Of a DNA stretch of 64,000 bases, positions 34,513 through 46,030 are shown in pieces. The notes below the pieces were generated by a model. That model saw nothing but the letters and a program-made list of their open reading frames with translations, ran no database searches and was not told the origin of the DNA. The first letter of the stretch is position 1; each line of letters begins with the position of its first letter. The position numbers and the translations under genes were made by a program. Source of the DNA: Actinomucor elegans (Eukaryota; Mucoromycota; Mucoromycetes; Mucorales; Mucoraceae); contig JAMSLZ010000010.1 of NCBI GenBank assembly GCA_026027325.1, forward strand, positions 1,338,359 through 1,402,358, in the 5' to 3' direction.

Positions 34513-37500
34513 TTAATAAGGTCTCCAAGCAACATATGTTTTGTCTTTATTTAATAAAGAAGGTATAAGTATAGCATATCCTATTATGTCCTTGGCTTTG
34601 ATTATTTTCCATAGGAGCCTTTCTTCATAGGGTTGCGTATAATAGCAGCATGTTTGACCATCAAACACTAAAGTCGTTTGATGTTGTAATAAGGCAAGTA
34701 TTTGATCTTTCCATCTAATAAACTGCTTTACTTGGCCTATATTATATTGTAAGGACATAGTATCATCTGATATGTATGCAACTATCTTTTGGTTTTGTTT
34801 TCTTGAAGAAATATCAACGGTTTGGCCATTCCTCGTTTTACCGTAAGTATTAGAAGTAGAAACAGAGTACTCCTCTTCTGTTGAACTGGAACCATTATGA
34901 TCGGCTAGATATTGCTGGATTAGATGCTTAATATCACACGTTGGAAATAATTGGTTGATTAAGTCAGCAGAAGAAGGTTTAAATACCATATCTTCATCAA
35001 CACTATGGCTTTCAATTCCAATCTGCCAGTTTTTATACGCTTTTGTGTAGTGATCCATTAGAACAGTGACAGAGTTTTTTTGAGGATTTTGTTTAGACTT
35101 GATATGTCTTTTTACATCTTGAATACTTCTTTCAAGAGTTCGGGCGCTTATCAATCTAAGTGGACCAAGCTGAAAAATAATATAGGACAAATGTTTTAGA
35201 TAATGCTGGTTAATGGTAAATGTATCTTTTCCCATCTTCTGCAGTAAGAACGCATGCCATCTTTTTACTAATCTAGAATGAAAAGACGATATAAATTATC
35301 GAAAACTTAGCATAGCTGCACGTAGTAGTCTCTCAAAAAAAAAACTTACTCATCAATCCGTAACAGATCACTTGGATATATGTTGAATTTTTGGGTCAAA
35401 GTGCAGACCATGGATATTGATTTCAAAGCATTGCACGCATCATCAACAGCTTCCAGTACAGGAGAAGCTACCTTTCTCTTCTTTTTTCTATTTCTTTCGG
35501 TTTGGTAAATATCAGCATGTTGTTTTCGTAACGCCTCCACTACCAAAGTGGGTACTATGTACATTAAAAAATCAATCCAGTCAACGCTACGAGATTGGCC
35601 TGATTTGGAAGAAATATCTAAGTGAAGAAAAAAGCAAGGATATTAATTCATTGGAATAATTAGCATTAAGTTTCTTGAGTTAATCTCTAATACCTATAAA
35701 TTGACCATCAATGGCTCCATTTGGAAGCATTCGTTGTATTTGAACCATTGCTCTGCCAATTTCTTCTCTATAGGCGTTCCGAAGGAACAAAGGGTTATAG
35801 TATCCGAATCTCTGAGAGTCATCCTTCATCATGGACCATATGTGCTTGGCTATATTCATTCCCCATAAGTGCATCTCATCTAATCCAAAAAATGAACATC
35901 CATGAAAGCTTTTTAATAATGCAAATGGCAATTTCCCTTTGAGTGAAGTAGCCTAGATAGTTAATCAAATCATACTGCATTAGACACTGATACAGTTACT
36001 ATTGTTTAATTTATTAAGCTTCTTACCAAGTCACCGTTTTGATAATCCTCAGAAGTCCTTAATGGGTATTCAATGGGCTCTTGTGCTTCATTTGTTCCAG
36101 GAAAAACTATAGTCCTTTTTGATTTGGAATAAATGCCTTTGATCTTGCAAATGCGGCATCCATGGTAAGAATTATGGCCAGCATGTAAACATAGCTCTGA
36201 TAGTCCAGGAATATCACCAATTATGTTTAATAAGTGGGCCTTTATACGGATGGAAGAGGTTCCTGTTTCGACAATAATGCCTTCTGTTTCCAAAACGAGA
36301 AGCTCCTGGATGGTAGGATAAAGGAAACTAAAGATATCATAGGGTTTTCTCGGACCAGGTATGACGGCAACGATCAGTCTGTTTTCTGGATCAAATCTAT
36401 AATAGAGCATTTAATTTATCCATTAAAGTTTCAGCGCCAAGTTATTTTGTTTTGTACCTTTGTTCTGGTGGTATATCATTAATAGTAAACATGATAATTG
36501 CCATACTATTATCACCTGTGTCAAAAGGATGGAATCCATCGTAATGGAACGAGAGCGAGAGGTTATAGTCTTCTTCGGCGTCACTATTTCTACTTTTAAA
36601 AGCGAATCCATCCAATATATCTCTCTCGCAGCCATCAAGCTCATCGGTTGAACTATACACAGAGCTACGCGTAGCTTTATATTTCAACTTCTTCCTATTC
36701 TTTTCAGACAGCATAAAATAGGCCAACTGCTTACTAAGTGATAGTTGGTAATGCTTGGCTTTAGCTTCCATGATAGTTGATGTGGACGATGTCTCTTCAT
36801 AACGATGTCTCTTGCAACTTAACCTAGGGCAAGCAGTTTGACTGTCACCAGGGTAATACATGTAGCACCCTTCAGGACACATGTCATATTTATCAGCTTG
36901 AAGTTGGATTATATGATTATTATTAATGCTTTCGCATTTATACGGGCTGATGAATTTTAGATGTTCTATAAAAGAAAATAAGAATAGCAGTGAGCACACT
37001 GGTAGTAGTAAAGCAGCAAGATGGAAATAATAACTATACCACTATTCATCTCAATTAAGTACTCATTGAAGAAGTTGAATATTTTTTCGGTCGTACTTTT
37101 TGATACATTGTTTTCTTTTAAGAGATACTTCAGTTCTAGACTTTTCCTCTCTGGAGGACTTAAAATATCCATGTACTGTTTACCATCGTCCTTGATTTTA
37201 AGCTGAATAGGATGGGTAATAGTATCTTTGAATTTGCTTAATCTAGAGTATATTTCTTCCACTGTGGTTTTTTTTATTGCGTCTTCTTCTATAGCGCCAA
37301 CTGTTCGCCAACCTTCTTGTATTACCTTAGTTTTTTCTGAATTTTCTTCTTCATTCGCTATAGAGTCGCATTCATCCAAGCTGTTCATATCTACAGAGTT
37401 ACTGAAATCACAGTGGCTTGTTCGTAAAATATCAGCAGGATTGTTATTTACAATATCAGTGCTTGATTGATGTTGCGTTTCATGGTTTAAAAGATCATCT

Positions 37501-37667
37501 GATACATAAGGGTTACTGGCGAAATGACCTTGCTGAGATAGTGTAAGTTTCTGCTTTACTTGACTATATATATTGAAAGCACGTCGCATTCTGCAATTGA
37601 TAATATGCCTTCTTATTTCTTTTTTAGTAAAGTACTGTTGACACACTGGGCAGTTTTCACCAGGCAT
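34513..37667 (-). CDS. CACTA transposase, tnp2 family
   Basis: Six minus-strand exons (37667-37040, 36965-36458, 36396-36027, 35952-35694, 35617-35350, 35272-34513) give 930 aa. The start is the ATG at 37667, since the frame further upstream begins only with a GTG. An N-terminal C2HC finger uses Cys6, Cys9, His21 and Cys25. A second Cys cluster is at 239-260 (CPEGC then CPRLSC), followed by YDGFHPF with Asp352, PGPRKP at 392-397, a GCRIC knuckle, and GLDEMHL with Asp527. These match the tnp2 transposase pattern, in which the Asp residues belong to an RNase H-like DDE catalytic core; the third acidic residue was not assigned. The enzyme would act in the nucleus on the 14-bp ends. No stop or frameshift was found. 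Confidence 0.92.
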
Positions 37668-38280
37668 TATTCTTGTTGAAATAGGCGAAAGAGTAAAATA
37701 AAGGTAAAAGCGTTGGGACTCTGCACGTATTATATGCACAGTTTTAGAGATGCGGTAAAAATTGAATAAAAAGCGAATAAATGAATTAAAACCGTTTTAT
37801 GAGGTTTTATTGATCTAAAGTAAGTTTAGCTATCCTATCTAGCACGTATGTCTTGTATTTAGATTTCAAAGAAAATAGTCTCTTGGTAACAATCAAAGGT
37901 CTTTTTTAATATATGTTCACTCTGCATTAATTGTCCTTTCAGCGGTGATCCAAACTTCCCTCTTTAGATGGATGGTTAGATGAAACCCATTCCTTAATAT
38001 ATATATGCAGAGTGCCATATGTGCGTTTCACCACAAGAGAGATATCAATATTCGAGCAAGGTTTGTTTATTACGCATAATTACGTTACATTAGCTCTAAT
38101 AGGTTCTGATTTTTTGTATATGATACCTAGCACTTCCTGGTAAGATTCTCCCGACACAGGCTATACCTATTAAGTTAAAGCCATTTTTAACTGCAGGGCT
38201 TATGATATAAAGATGGTTCCACTACATGCATTTCTTTTGCACTCATTTCTTTCCATAAATTTTATAAAATCATTAGAATC
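37668..38280. promoter_or_regulatory. Divergent promoter region inside the CACTA element
   Basis: 613 bp between the two divergent start codons of the element. It is AT-rich with no open frame, so it probably drives both transposon genes. Confidence 0.45.
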
Positions 38281-38954
38281 ATGCCAGCTAACAGAAGACA
38301 AATTAGACAGACCAGCCAATCCAGTCAATCCAGCAGCAGAGAAAACGACAGAGATCTTAACAGTCAAATAAATCTACCTCCACCTTGGATGGAAGATTTT
38401 AAACAAGATCTCGTAAACTATTTCGATGAAAAGCTTCAACCCTCTTTAAACATAGGAAGCTCAAAAACTATCCCAGTGCCAAAGAAGCAAAGGAGAGTAA
38501 ATTCTAAAGTCTATATCCAATGCTTTTTAAAAGAACACCTAAAGGAGCCAGTGCCTAATGATGAAGATATCAGCAGCCTGATGGGAATACTTGATCAAGA
38601 AGCTTTCTCTTCAGTACTAACTTTTGCGCAGCAGAACCCAGAAGCTGCATGTAAAAGCTGGAGGCTGCTTTCTTCTCTTAATAAGCTCTCCATGATACAG
38701 TCGGCACTACAACAGTCGATAGCATCAGATGAACGGCTTGCTATCATCAACAAGTGTGTAAGATTTTGGCCTTGCGAGTTTCTTGTGCAAGAAAAATGGA
38801 CTAACAGAAGCAAATATAACAGGAAGAAAGTGTAAGTGTACATTCTATAACTATTGCATATTGAATCAAAAGGAGAGAAAAATGAACACCCATTTGTAGG
38901 CTTCAAGCGGAAGGTGCGCAGTTAAGAAATGCAAGAAATCAAGGACTGCAGTAA
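38281..38954 (+). CDS. CACTA accessory protein (TnpA-like position), family unknown
   Basis: Two exons (38281-38831, 38900-38954; donor GTAAGT, acceptor TGTAG) give 201 aa. The N-terminus is polar and Gln/Ser/Arg-rich; a basic patch PKKQRR lies at about 68 and could be a nuclear signal. The middle is helical with conserved-looking aromatic residues, and the end (SKYNRKK, then RNARNQ) is basic. No named domain is recognised. Its place inside the element, opposite the transposase, is like that of the accessory proteins of plant En/Spm elements, which bind subterminal repeats. That role is inferred from position and charge only. It could also be a captured host exon. Confidence 0.7.
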
Positions 38955-39113
38955 TATATCAGTAAATATAATTAGCTTAATATTATATACCCATTTTGTA
39001 TCGTTTATCTTATTGAATAAAGAGTCATCATTACACATATGTTGTTTCATTATCTATACATGGTTAATACATGCAAAAAAGGTTGAAATATAAGTGGTTG
39101 AAATCATAGGAAG

Positions 39114-39347
39114 GTTAACATGCTTTTCGAGTGAATTGCAAGTGAATTGCAAGTTAACATGTTTTTCGAGTGAATTGCAAGTGAATTGCAAGTTAACATG
39201 TTTTTCGAGTGAATTGCAAGTGAATTGCAAGTTAACATGTTTTTCGAGTGAATTGCAAGTGAATTGCGAGTTAACATGTTTTTCGAGTTAATTTAAGGTG
39301 AATTTCGGGTTAACCTGATTTTCAAGTGAATTGCAGGTGAATTGCAA
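39114..39347. repeat. 39-bp tandem repeat at the right CACTA subterminus
   Basis: Six units begin at 39114, 39153, 39192, 39231, 39270 and 39309, all starting GTTAAC. The first five carry ATG(T/C)TTTTCGAG followed by one or two GTGAATTGCAA words; the last is more diverged. Because 39 is a multiple of three it leaves a spurious 13-residue periodic frame, which is not a gene. Confidence 0.92.
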
Positions 39348-39441
39348 GTTAACTTGAATTCACTCGAAACGGCAACGATTCTCCTGCAAACCGAGTTAAC
39401 TTGAAATTCACTCGAAATTCACTCGAATTTTTCCCATAGTG

Positions 39442-39444
39442 GTC
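39442..39444. repeat. Target-site duplication, right (GTC)
   Basis: Partner of 34200-34202, directly after CCCATAGTG. Confidence 0.8.
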
Positions 39445-39989
39445 AGTCATAGTTGTCTTCTGCCTCAGAATCAGCGATGTTTTTTATGGTAGTACGAGTT
39501 TTGATATACTTTTTAACGACATAAGACAGTAACTTCTACCATAGTCCTATTGTCGGTCGACATGCCAAAATTAAATTAATAAAGGTTGCGCAAAAATGCA
39601 TTGCCCATTTTAATGATGCAAAGGTTATTTGAGTTTTCCTTAATTACTGATGATAATGATGATATGCAATTTTCGTTTCTTTTACAAATCTAACAGTAAT
39701 TGAGAGTTTCCTATGTTCTAAAGAAAATATAAATAAATACTCTTAAATATATTAATCTATGTTGTTAATTGACTGTGTCTTTAAAATGCTGTCTTAGGGT
39801 CTCATAAAAGAAAGTAATTTTGGAGAATTTGCGCGTTAAACATCCTATTATTTTTACTATTTTCAACATCTCAACATTTCTAGGTTGATTCAGACCTAAT
39901 ATCGTATTGTATTATTAATATATCATTGTTTGGTTGAAGTACTATGAGTATATCATATATTAATAATGCGCTGTAATTTACACCATTTC

Positions 39990-40060
39990 AGACGAACTCT
40001 ATCAAACAATCTTAGTCTAATGTCGTATCTGATGGCTAGCATATCGAATGAGATAGCTTA
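39990..40060 (+). repeat. Dispersed repeat copy
   Basis: Keeps CAATCTTAGTCTAATGTCGT, then ATCTGATGG and ATCGAATGAG. Confidence 0.55.
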
Positions 40061-40168
40061 ATCTATTGCGACCATTGTTTAATACCAAAATAAAACCAGT
40101 GTATTATACCCATTAGTAGTTGATCTGTAAGTAATTTACAATTTTATACAGCCAGATTGAACAATCAA

Positions 40169-40230
40169 TAGATCTCTTGGCTGAATCTGCTTTAATATTA
40201 CACTTGATAAGCAAAATGTATCGGAATTTA
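40169..40230 (+). repeat. Dispersed repeat copy (diverged)
   Basis: Keeps TAGATCTCTTGGCTGAATCT, followed by a weak match ATATTACACTTGAT to the core. Confidence 0.45.
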
Positions 40231-40310
40231 ACTACTGTATTCATTATCACTTTAGTTAAACTGTAGTGCGATCGATATTAACTGTTCAAACAATTACTAT
40301 GTATTAGTTT

Positions 40311-40370
40311 CTAGATTTCTCGGCTGACATCAGTCAAATGTCACATCTAAACAATACTTCATAAAAAGAG
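40311..40370 (+). repeat. Dispersed repeat copy
   Basis: Keeps TAGATTTCTCGGCTGACATC, then AGTCAAATGTCACATCT. Confidence 0.6.
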
Positions 40371-41004
40371 CTACTGAAATTAATAAAATATGAGAAATAT
40401 TCATGGAATATATATATATGTAAATAAAAGAAAAGCATATTATTTCCTGATATAAGTAGTGATCGTAAGGCTTTACCCCTCTGTAATCTTTCGCTGCTAA
40501 GCTGATTGGAGAACCAAGATATTATAAAGCAAGTACATTGTGATTGAATTGGTTGTAGGAGATTCAAAGTGACGGAGAAAATAGCTGGATTAGCTTTCCA
40601 AGAGCTTTTACGTTAACGACATATTCATGTAATTAAAAAAAAACCCCTTGGAACAATGTAAGCCTTATTAAAAAAAGTGTTTATACATATTATGATTGTA
40701 CAAAAAAAAAGCTTATCATGCTACATATTCAAACTACGAAATACAGAAGCTTTATATTCAGCGAAAACTACAGCCCAAAAAATGGAACGTCACTAACTGT
40801 ATTCAACCAATCAAAGGCATTATTGAAATTAAAAAAGGCAAAAAAAAAAGAATATAGTGGGAAGGCAATACTATACTGTTTTTTTTACTGTTCGTTTTAT
40901 TATACTCGTTAAAAGATATAGAATCAAACCAACAGTCCTCTCACTTTCACACACACTCTCTTTCTGGCTTATTCATATTCCAACAGTATATTTTTGTTGT
41001 ACCT

Positions 41005-42827
41005 ATGACAGAAGAAAACGCATCACCCGTTCCAACAACTACAGATCAAGAGATCTCACCTTCAACTCATCGAGTTAAACTTTATCAACTAGACATCGAA
41101 ACAAATTGGGTGGATAAAGGAACTGGTTTCTGTACTTATCAATTGGTAATTGAAATAAACGACATTAGCTTTCCCCTCCAAATTTTTTTAAAAAAGACGC
41201 GTCCCTGAAGTTTTAATCTTTCAATAACAGGGTATGGATAGAAAACCAGATCAAATCATTGTTCATTCAGAAGAAGATGATGGGATTTTGTTAATTTCAA
41301 ACGTATTAAAACGACGCTTATATCAGAGACAGCAAGGTACGCATAAAATATTACTACAACGTTTTTTTTTTTTTATTAATATGACGCGTATTAGACACTC
41401 TTATTGTTTGGACTGAGGATGACAACCGAGATTTAGCATTAAGCTTTCAAGACGTTGAAGGATGCGAAGAGATTTGGTATAGTAAATAAATTGGATAATT
41501 TGACTAAAGGCTTACTTGTAAAAAAAAAAAGGAAATGCATCGGCAAGAAACAAGACAGTGGCGGATCAATGATTGCTGGAGGTAAAAACAAAATAAAAAG
41601 TGAGCTAGAAACGAGTAGCTGATTTATATGTACACAAAAAGATCAATCGGATTATACAAATCAAGCAAGAAACTCTCCAGAAGTGATTACTTTGCCTGAT
41701 CCCGAATTGAATAACTTGATAGAGATTGCAGATACGCTGAATGCAGCTCGTACCATGAACGAAAAAGATAAAATATCTGCTTTTATTTCAAATGAGGTAC
41801 AAGTAGAGTGGTTGGACTTTTGACGCGTATCTAATATATATAATATAGCATTATATCGACAAGTTGATGCCGTTATTTGAAACCTGCGAAGATTTGGAAG
41901 ATATTGTAGATTTGAACTTGTTATATACAGTCATGATGGCCATATGTAAGTTTAATTTTGTTATACAATCCATTTGTATTCATATATATATATATATATT
42001 TTAGTGACTTTGAATCATCAAGGGCTTATTGAGCTGTTAGTTCGAGATGAATATGTATTTAATTTTATGGGGATGTTAGAATGTAAGCCAAGAAAGCTAT
42101 ATGAAAAAAATACGATTGGGAGGGCTAATATCATAGTAGATAATCCCAAAACACCGGGCATGAAGGCAAAGCACCGGGAATTCTTAAAGACTCGCGAAAA
42201 TGTAAAGCAGGTTGTACGGTTGACAGATGAAAATATAACTCGAAAGATCGACCAGGCGTTTCGATTGGAATATCTTCAAGCGGTTCTACTCAACACCGAA
42301 TCAGATGAAGGACTAATGGGTGTGATGAATAACTTGATCTTTCATATACACACCGATATTATCAGCTATTTTCAAAGCAACCATGTCTTGTTAACCGAGC
42401 TATTCGATCAGATCAAAAGCCAAAATACTACAATAGAATCACGTCAGGGTATTATTCGGTTTATACATCAACTGTGTCAACTTAGCAAACAGATGCCAAA
42501 CTCTGCACGTGTCAATCTGTTTCGATCTCTAGCATCATATGGTCTATTTGATCTCATGTGTTTTTCTTTGGAGAACAGTGACAGGACGATCCGTATAAAC
42601 TCTTTGAATATCCTAGCGTCCTTTACCAATCTAGATGTGGCTGCTGTCCGAAACCATATTATGGTACAGTCAAGAGATCAAAAGGAATCGAAACCGTTAC
42701 TTGAGATTATAGTGGAACAGTTTGCTAGTGACATTGATCATGATTTGAAAGTACAATATTTTGAAATTCTCAGGCTATTGTTGGATCCCACTAGCAATAT
42801 ACCTCCAGGACAGGGTATAAATGATGT

Positions 42828-42862
<35 letters not shown>

Positions 42863-44298
42863 TTCAATGGGTTACCGAGTCGAAACTTACGCTTGTATTG
42901 TAGCCTGCAAACAAGATCCATCCTGACACAGACGAGTTTCTTCAAGTGTTCTATGATAAGCATGTTTCAACTTTACTACACCCTATCGAGAGTTTGGATC
43001 TAAAACCCATATCACTCAAAGGTATAACCATCACAGTAAAACAGTTTTGTAGTTCTCACCTGTCAAACCAATAGGCCCCATTGAGCCTTTGATTTTGACA
43101 CAAGATCAAGCACAGTTGTGTCTCTATCTTTGCGAATTTTTATGTTTTGCTGTTCGGAACCATGGATATAGAAGCAAATACATCCTATTATCTTCTAATT
43201 TATTCTCAAAGATAGCCCAGCTTTACAGATCAAAATATGCATATATTAAACTAGGTAAAATACACAACTAAAGTGATGCCAACCGCTAAAACTAACCCTA
43301 TTTCTTAGGTGCGCTACGATTCTTTCGAGTATGTGTTAGTAAAACAGACGAATTTTTCAATCAAAATCTACTTAAACACAATATAATCGAGCCGACAATA
43401 CGTGTATTGCTAGACACAAATGGTCGAGATTGCCTATTGAATTCAGCATGTCTCGACTTTTTCGATTATATTAGAAAGGTAAATACAACTAACAAATGCT
43501 ACGATCACTCTAATGCGAGTCTATAGGAAAATATCAAATCGCTCGTGAATCGTTCAATAAGTCAATTTGGTGCAGTGCTGGACACTATTACATACATTTC
43601 AACGTTTAGTCAACTGAGGATCAAATTTGAGCAAAATATGAATGGTGAAGAATCTATTAGTAGTGCCACAGAAGACATTCCCAGGTAAAACTACAATCCT
43701 AGTGCCTAATAGTTCTTTACTAATTAAATTCCATAGTGAAAAATTAGATGAAAAAGTGAGTCATGACGGTTGGACTTCATCGACTGTAGATGATGATGAA
43801 GAGGAATACTTTAATGGCTCCGATGAAGAAGACACAACGACATTACAGATACCAACATCAATAGCTCCTCTAGTGAATTATGATGACGATGATGATGACG
43901 AAGAAGAAGAGGAACAAGATATCCCAGCCACTCAAAAGACATCCATGGAACAAGACCCGTCATTAAAAAGAAAGAAAAACGATGAGGAAGGATCTGAAAA
44001 GCAATTATTAAAACCATCAAAAACTGCTGAAGCATCAGATACGACCCAGCAAGAAGAAGAGTCATCACGACTTGTCAAAAAGCGAAAATCAACTGAAAAT
44101 GATACACAAGAACAGCCTATAAAGGATGATTTAGAAGCAATTCCACCACCGCCTTTCAAATCTCGAAAAACCACAGATGACGAAGATGAAGAAGACGATG
44201 TGTTGGCGAAAAAATCACCTCGACAATCACCACTATCAAAAAAAATTGTGATTAAAACCTCTTCTAATATTAAAAAGATGCGCTCAACCTTACACTGA
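41005..44298 (+). CDS. Protein phosphatase 4 regulatory subunit 3 (SMEK/Psy2)
   Basis: Twelve exons (41005-41145, 41231-41336, 41395-41476, 41532-41581, 41642-41796, 41849-41945, 42005-42825, 42904-43021, 43075-43254, 43309-43478, 43527-43684, 43737-44298) give 879 aa. The protein targets PP4 catalytic subunit to substrates in DNA-damage recovery and cell-cycle control. An N-terminal EVH1/PH-like domain (about 20-110; [33 protein letters not shown]) is followed by the SMEK helical region (about 150-480; [24 protein letters not shown]) and further armadillo-like helices. The tail from about 690 is acidic then basic, with an LVNYDDDDD segment like the LVDY-acid segment of animal SMEK proteins. 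Intron 7 carries a T run of about 28 bases. Confidence 0.95.
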
Positions 44299-44504
44299 TT
44301 GATTAAAAGCTCCCGCACACGTACACACACACACTATTATTGATAAATAAAATTCATTATACGCATGTATACATGTACATTCACATTAGAATTTTAGTTT
44401 AATGCTACTTTATGTAGTGATAATGAGGCGAAAGAAGAAGAAGAAGAAAGTTGATGTGAGCACGACATTTATAACTACATTGGAGCTAAATTGAGTTTCT
44501 CTGG

Positions 44505-44575
44505 ATGTAGCATTTCGCTCTAAACATGGACTACTGTTACTCTAATCCGATGCGAGATCAGCCAAGAGATCTGGA
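44505..44575 (-). repeat. Dispersed repeat copy
   Basis: Minus strand reads AGATCTCTTGGCTGATCTCG, then CATCGG and GTCCATGTTTAGAG; the central AATGTC word is lost. Confidence 0.5.
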
Positions 44576-44642
44576 GATGTTTAGATACTGTGATGCAGAA
44601 ATACATGGCAACCCATTACCAAAACAATTGAGCTGTAGCTGA

Positions 44643-44732
44643 ACATGATTCTAATACGTGCAATCGTTCATTTTGAGTTGGGAAGATTAATCAAATGCAT
44701 TAGACTGGGATCAGTGGAAGGATCTATTAGTT
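44643..44732 (-). repeat. Dispersed repeat copy (diverged)
   Basis: Minus strand reads GATCCTTCCACTGATCCC, AATGCATTTGATTAA and ACTCAAAATGAACGATTGCA. Confidence 0.5.
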
Positions 44733-45637
44733 CATAAGAAAAGCGCATAATTTACAGTTAGCCATGGCTAGTGTATAGCATATTCATTAATGGATAATAG
44801 CTGGAGAAGGGACAGCCATTCATTTTAAATGAGCAACAACTAGTCTTTATTAGATGTGATATTAAACTTTGATTGTACAAGAAACCAATTTTGTCATTAG
44901 ATTTATATAGTAATTTACACGAAACTGCAGACAATATATAATAGTTCTAAAATTCAATGTACTTGTTGTATATCCATCAAGGAACGTAGATCCTTTGGAA
45001 AGTGAACCCAGAATTTTCGTATCATAACCTATTATTAATGCAGCTTTAAATACAAAAAAAAAAGTATAAAATACGTGTATTTCTTAAGGATCTAGAATGT
45101 AGTTATTTATCAATAATATACTCCAACATGAAAAAATCATACATGATTTTTATGTCAAATGGTGAGCAATTGGATAGCGTTAGCTTTATATTCCTTTTTT
45201 AACGGTATTGAATGCGCTATGGGGGCTAGTCGATCATGCAACTTTGCTTCCTATGGCATATGTCAGTACCGTATAAAAGATTAGTATCTAGGCCGAGTTT
45301 AACGACATTTAGTTTGGTGCAGTAGCGTGACCCAATAGCAACGAGTACTATTATTATTATCGTTGATGCAGAAGCTTCTACCCATCAAGAGCCGGCTGAT
45401 AACAACACATGCTTTGGGCTGTGATTATGATGTGGCTTTAGTAAAGCCCTTCTTATTAGGCATTAATTTATAGTAAAAATAGACGGTTTTATTAGAAAGA
45501 GAGTATATTAGCTGATAGAAACAAAGGTATAATAAACAGGACAAAGGGGCTTTTTAAGATGAATATGTTCAGTTGTATGTATATTTAAAATAATGGGTAC
45601 ATTATATGCAAGTTTTGGTATGTGATATGTATAATGA

Positions 45638-46030
45638 TTAACAGGCCATGACTGGAATCAAGAAACCGTGTTCTTCTTCATCATCTTCATTCTTGCATTT
45701 ATAATGAGTAGATAATCCAGTAAAAAACAGAGGTGTTAATGACTGAGTATTGATGGATAACTTTGGTTTTTTAGATTGTTTGACGGGTTTTTCAACCGGC
45801 GAATCTAAAACGCGTCTCCGAGAATTTGGAATAACTGAAAGGTCAAGAGGTTTAATGACAGGTCGAGCCGATGTGATGATTGGTGGAGGAGCAGTGACTG
45901 TAGGAATAGGAGCAGGACGAAAGGTATAAGTGATAGGCAAAGCAGAAGCAAAGCAGGATCTATCGTATTCGTCTGCACTATAAGTTACAATGATTGTGTC
46001 CACAGGATGAAAGCGTACGGATTTTGACAT
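45638..46030 (-). CDS. Small fungal protein with RVxF-type motif, function unknown
   Basis: Single exon, 130 aa. The N-terminus has KSVRF (residues 3-7), which fits the RVxF docking motif for protein phosphatase 1, followed by a TIIVTYSADEYDR block, an aromatic-acidic motif that I recall from other uncharacterised fungal proteins. A Pro-rich middle (PAPIPTVTAPPP) leads to a basic patch (KPVKQSKKPK) and an acidic EDDEEEHG tail near the C-terminus. There is no signal peptide or membrane segment. A TATA-like TACATATAAA lies at 46101-46110, about 70 bases before the ATG. PP1 binding is inferred from the motif only. Confidence 0.75.
   Translation of the reverse strand: MSKSVRFHPVDTIIVTYSADEYDRSCFASALPITYTFRPAPIPTVTAPPPIITSARPVIKPLDLSVIPNSRRRVLDSPVEKPVKQSKKPKLSINTQSLTPLFFTGLSTHYKCKNEDDEEEHGFLIPVMAC

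Larger units (their letters stand above)
34203..39441. mobile_element. Complete CACTA (En/Spm-like) DNA transposon, 5239 bp
   Basis: The ends are perfect 14-bp inverted repeats CACTATGGGAAAAA, with a GTC duplication on both sides. Inside are a minus-strand tnp2-family transposase (34513-37667) and a divergent plus-strand accessory gene (38281-38954), both open after intron removal. Subterminal regions are rich in AGTGAATT words, and the right one is organised as 39-bp tandem units. CACTA elements move by cut-and-paste, with transposase acting at the ends and an accessory protein binding subterminal repeats in plant En/Spm. The intact frames, ends and duplication suggest recent insertion and possible autonomy. 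Confidence 0.93.
39445..41004. other. Intergenic interval (1.6 kb) with repeat copies
   Basis: Three dispersed repeat copies (39990-40370) and AT-rich sequence. The last 100 bases, with a CT-rich CTCTCACTTTCACACACACT tract, are the probable PP4R3 promoter and 5' UTR. Confidence 0.55.
44299..45637. other. Intergenic interval (1.3 kb)
   Basis: Two minus-oriented repeat copies and anonymous AT-rich DNA between convergent genes. No supported gene. Confidence 0.55.

Noticed and set aside
37668..37739. Longer N-terminus for the CACTA transposase
   Set aside because: The extended frame begins with GTG, not ATG; the ATG at 37667 leads directly into the C2HC finger.
39094..39291. 66-codon frame with a perfect 13-residue periodicity
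   Set aside because: It is the forced translation of the 39-bp subterminal tandem repeat of the CACTA element, not a gene.
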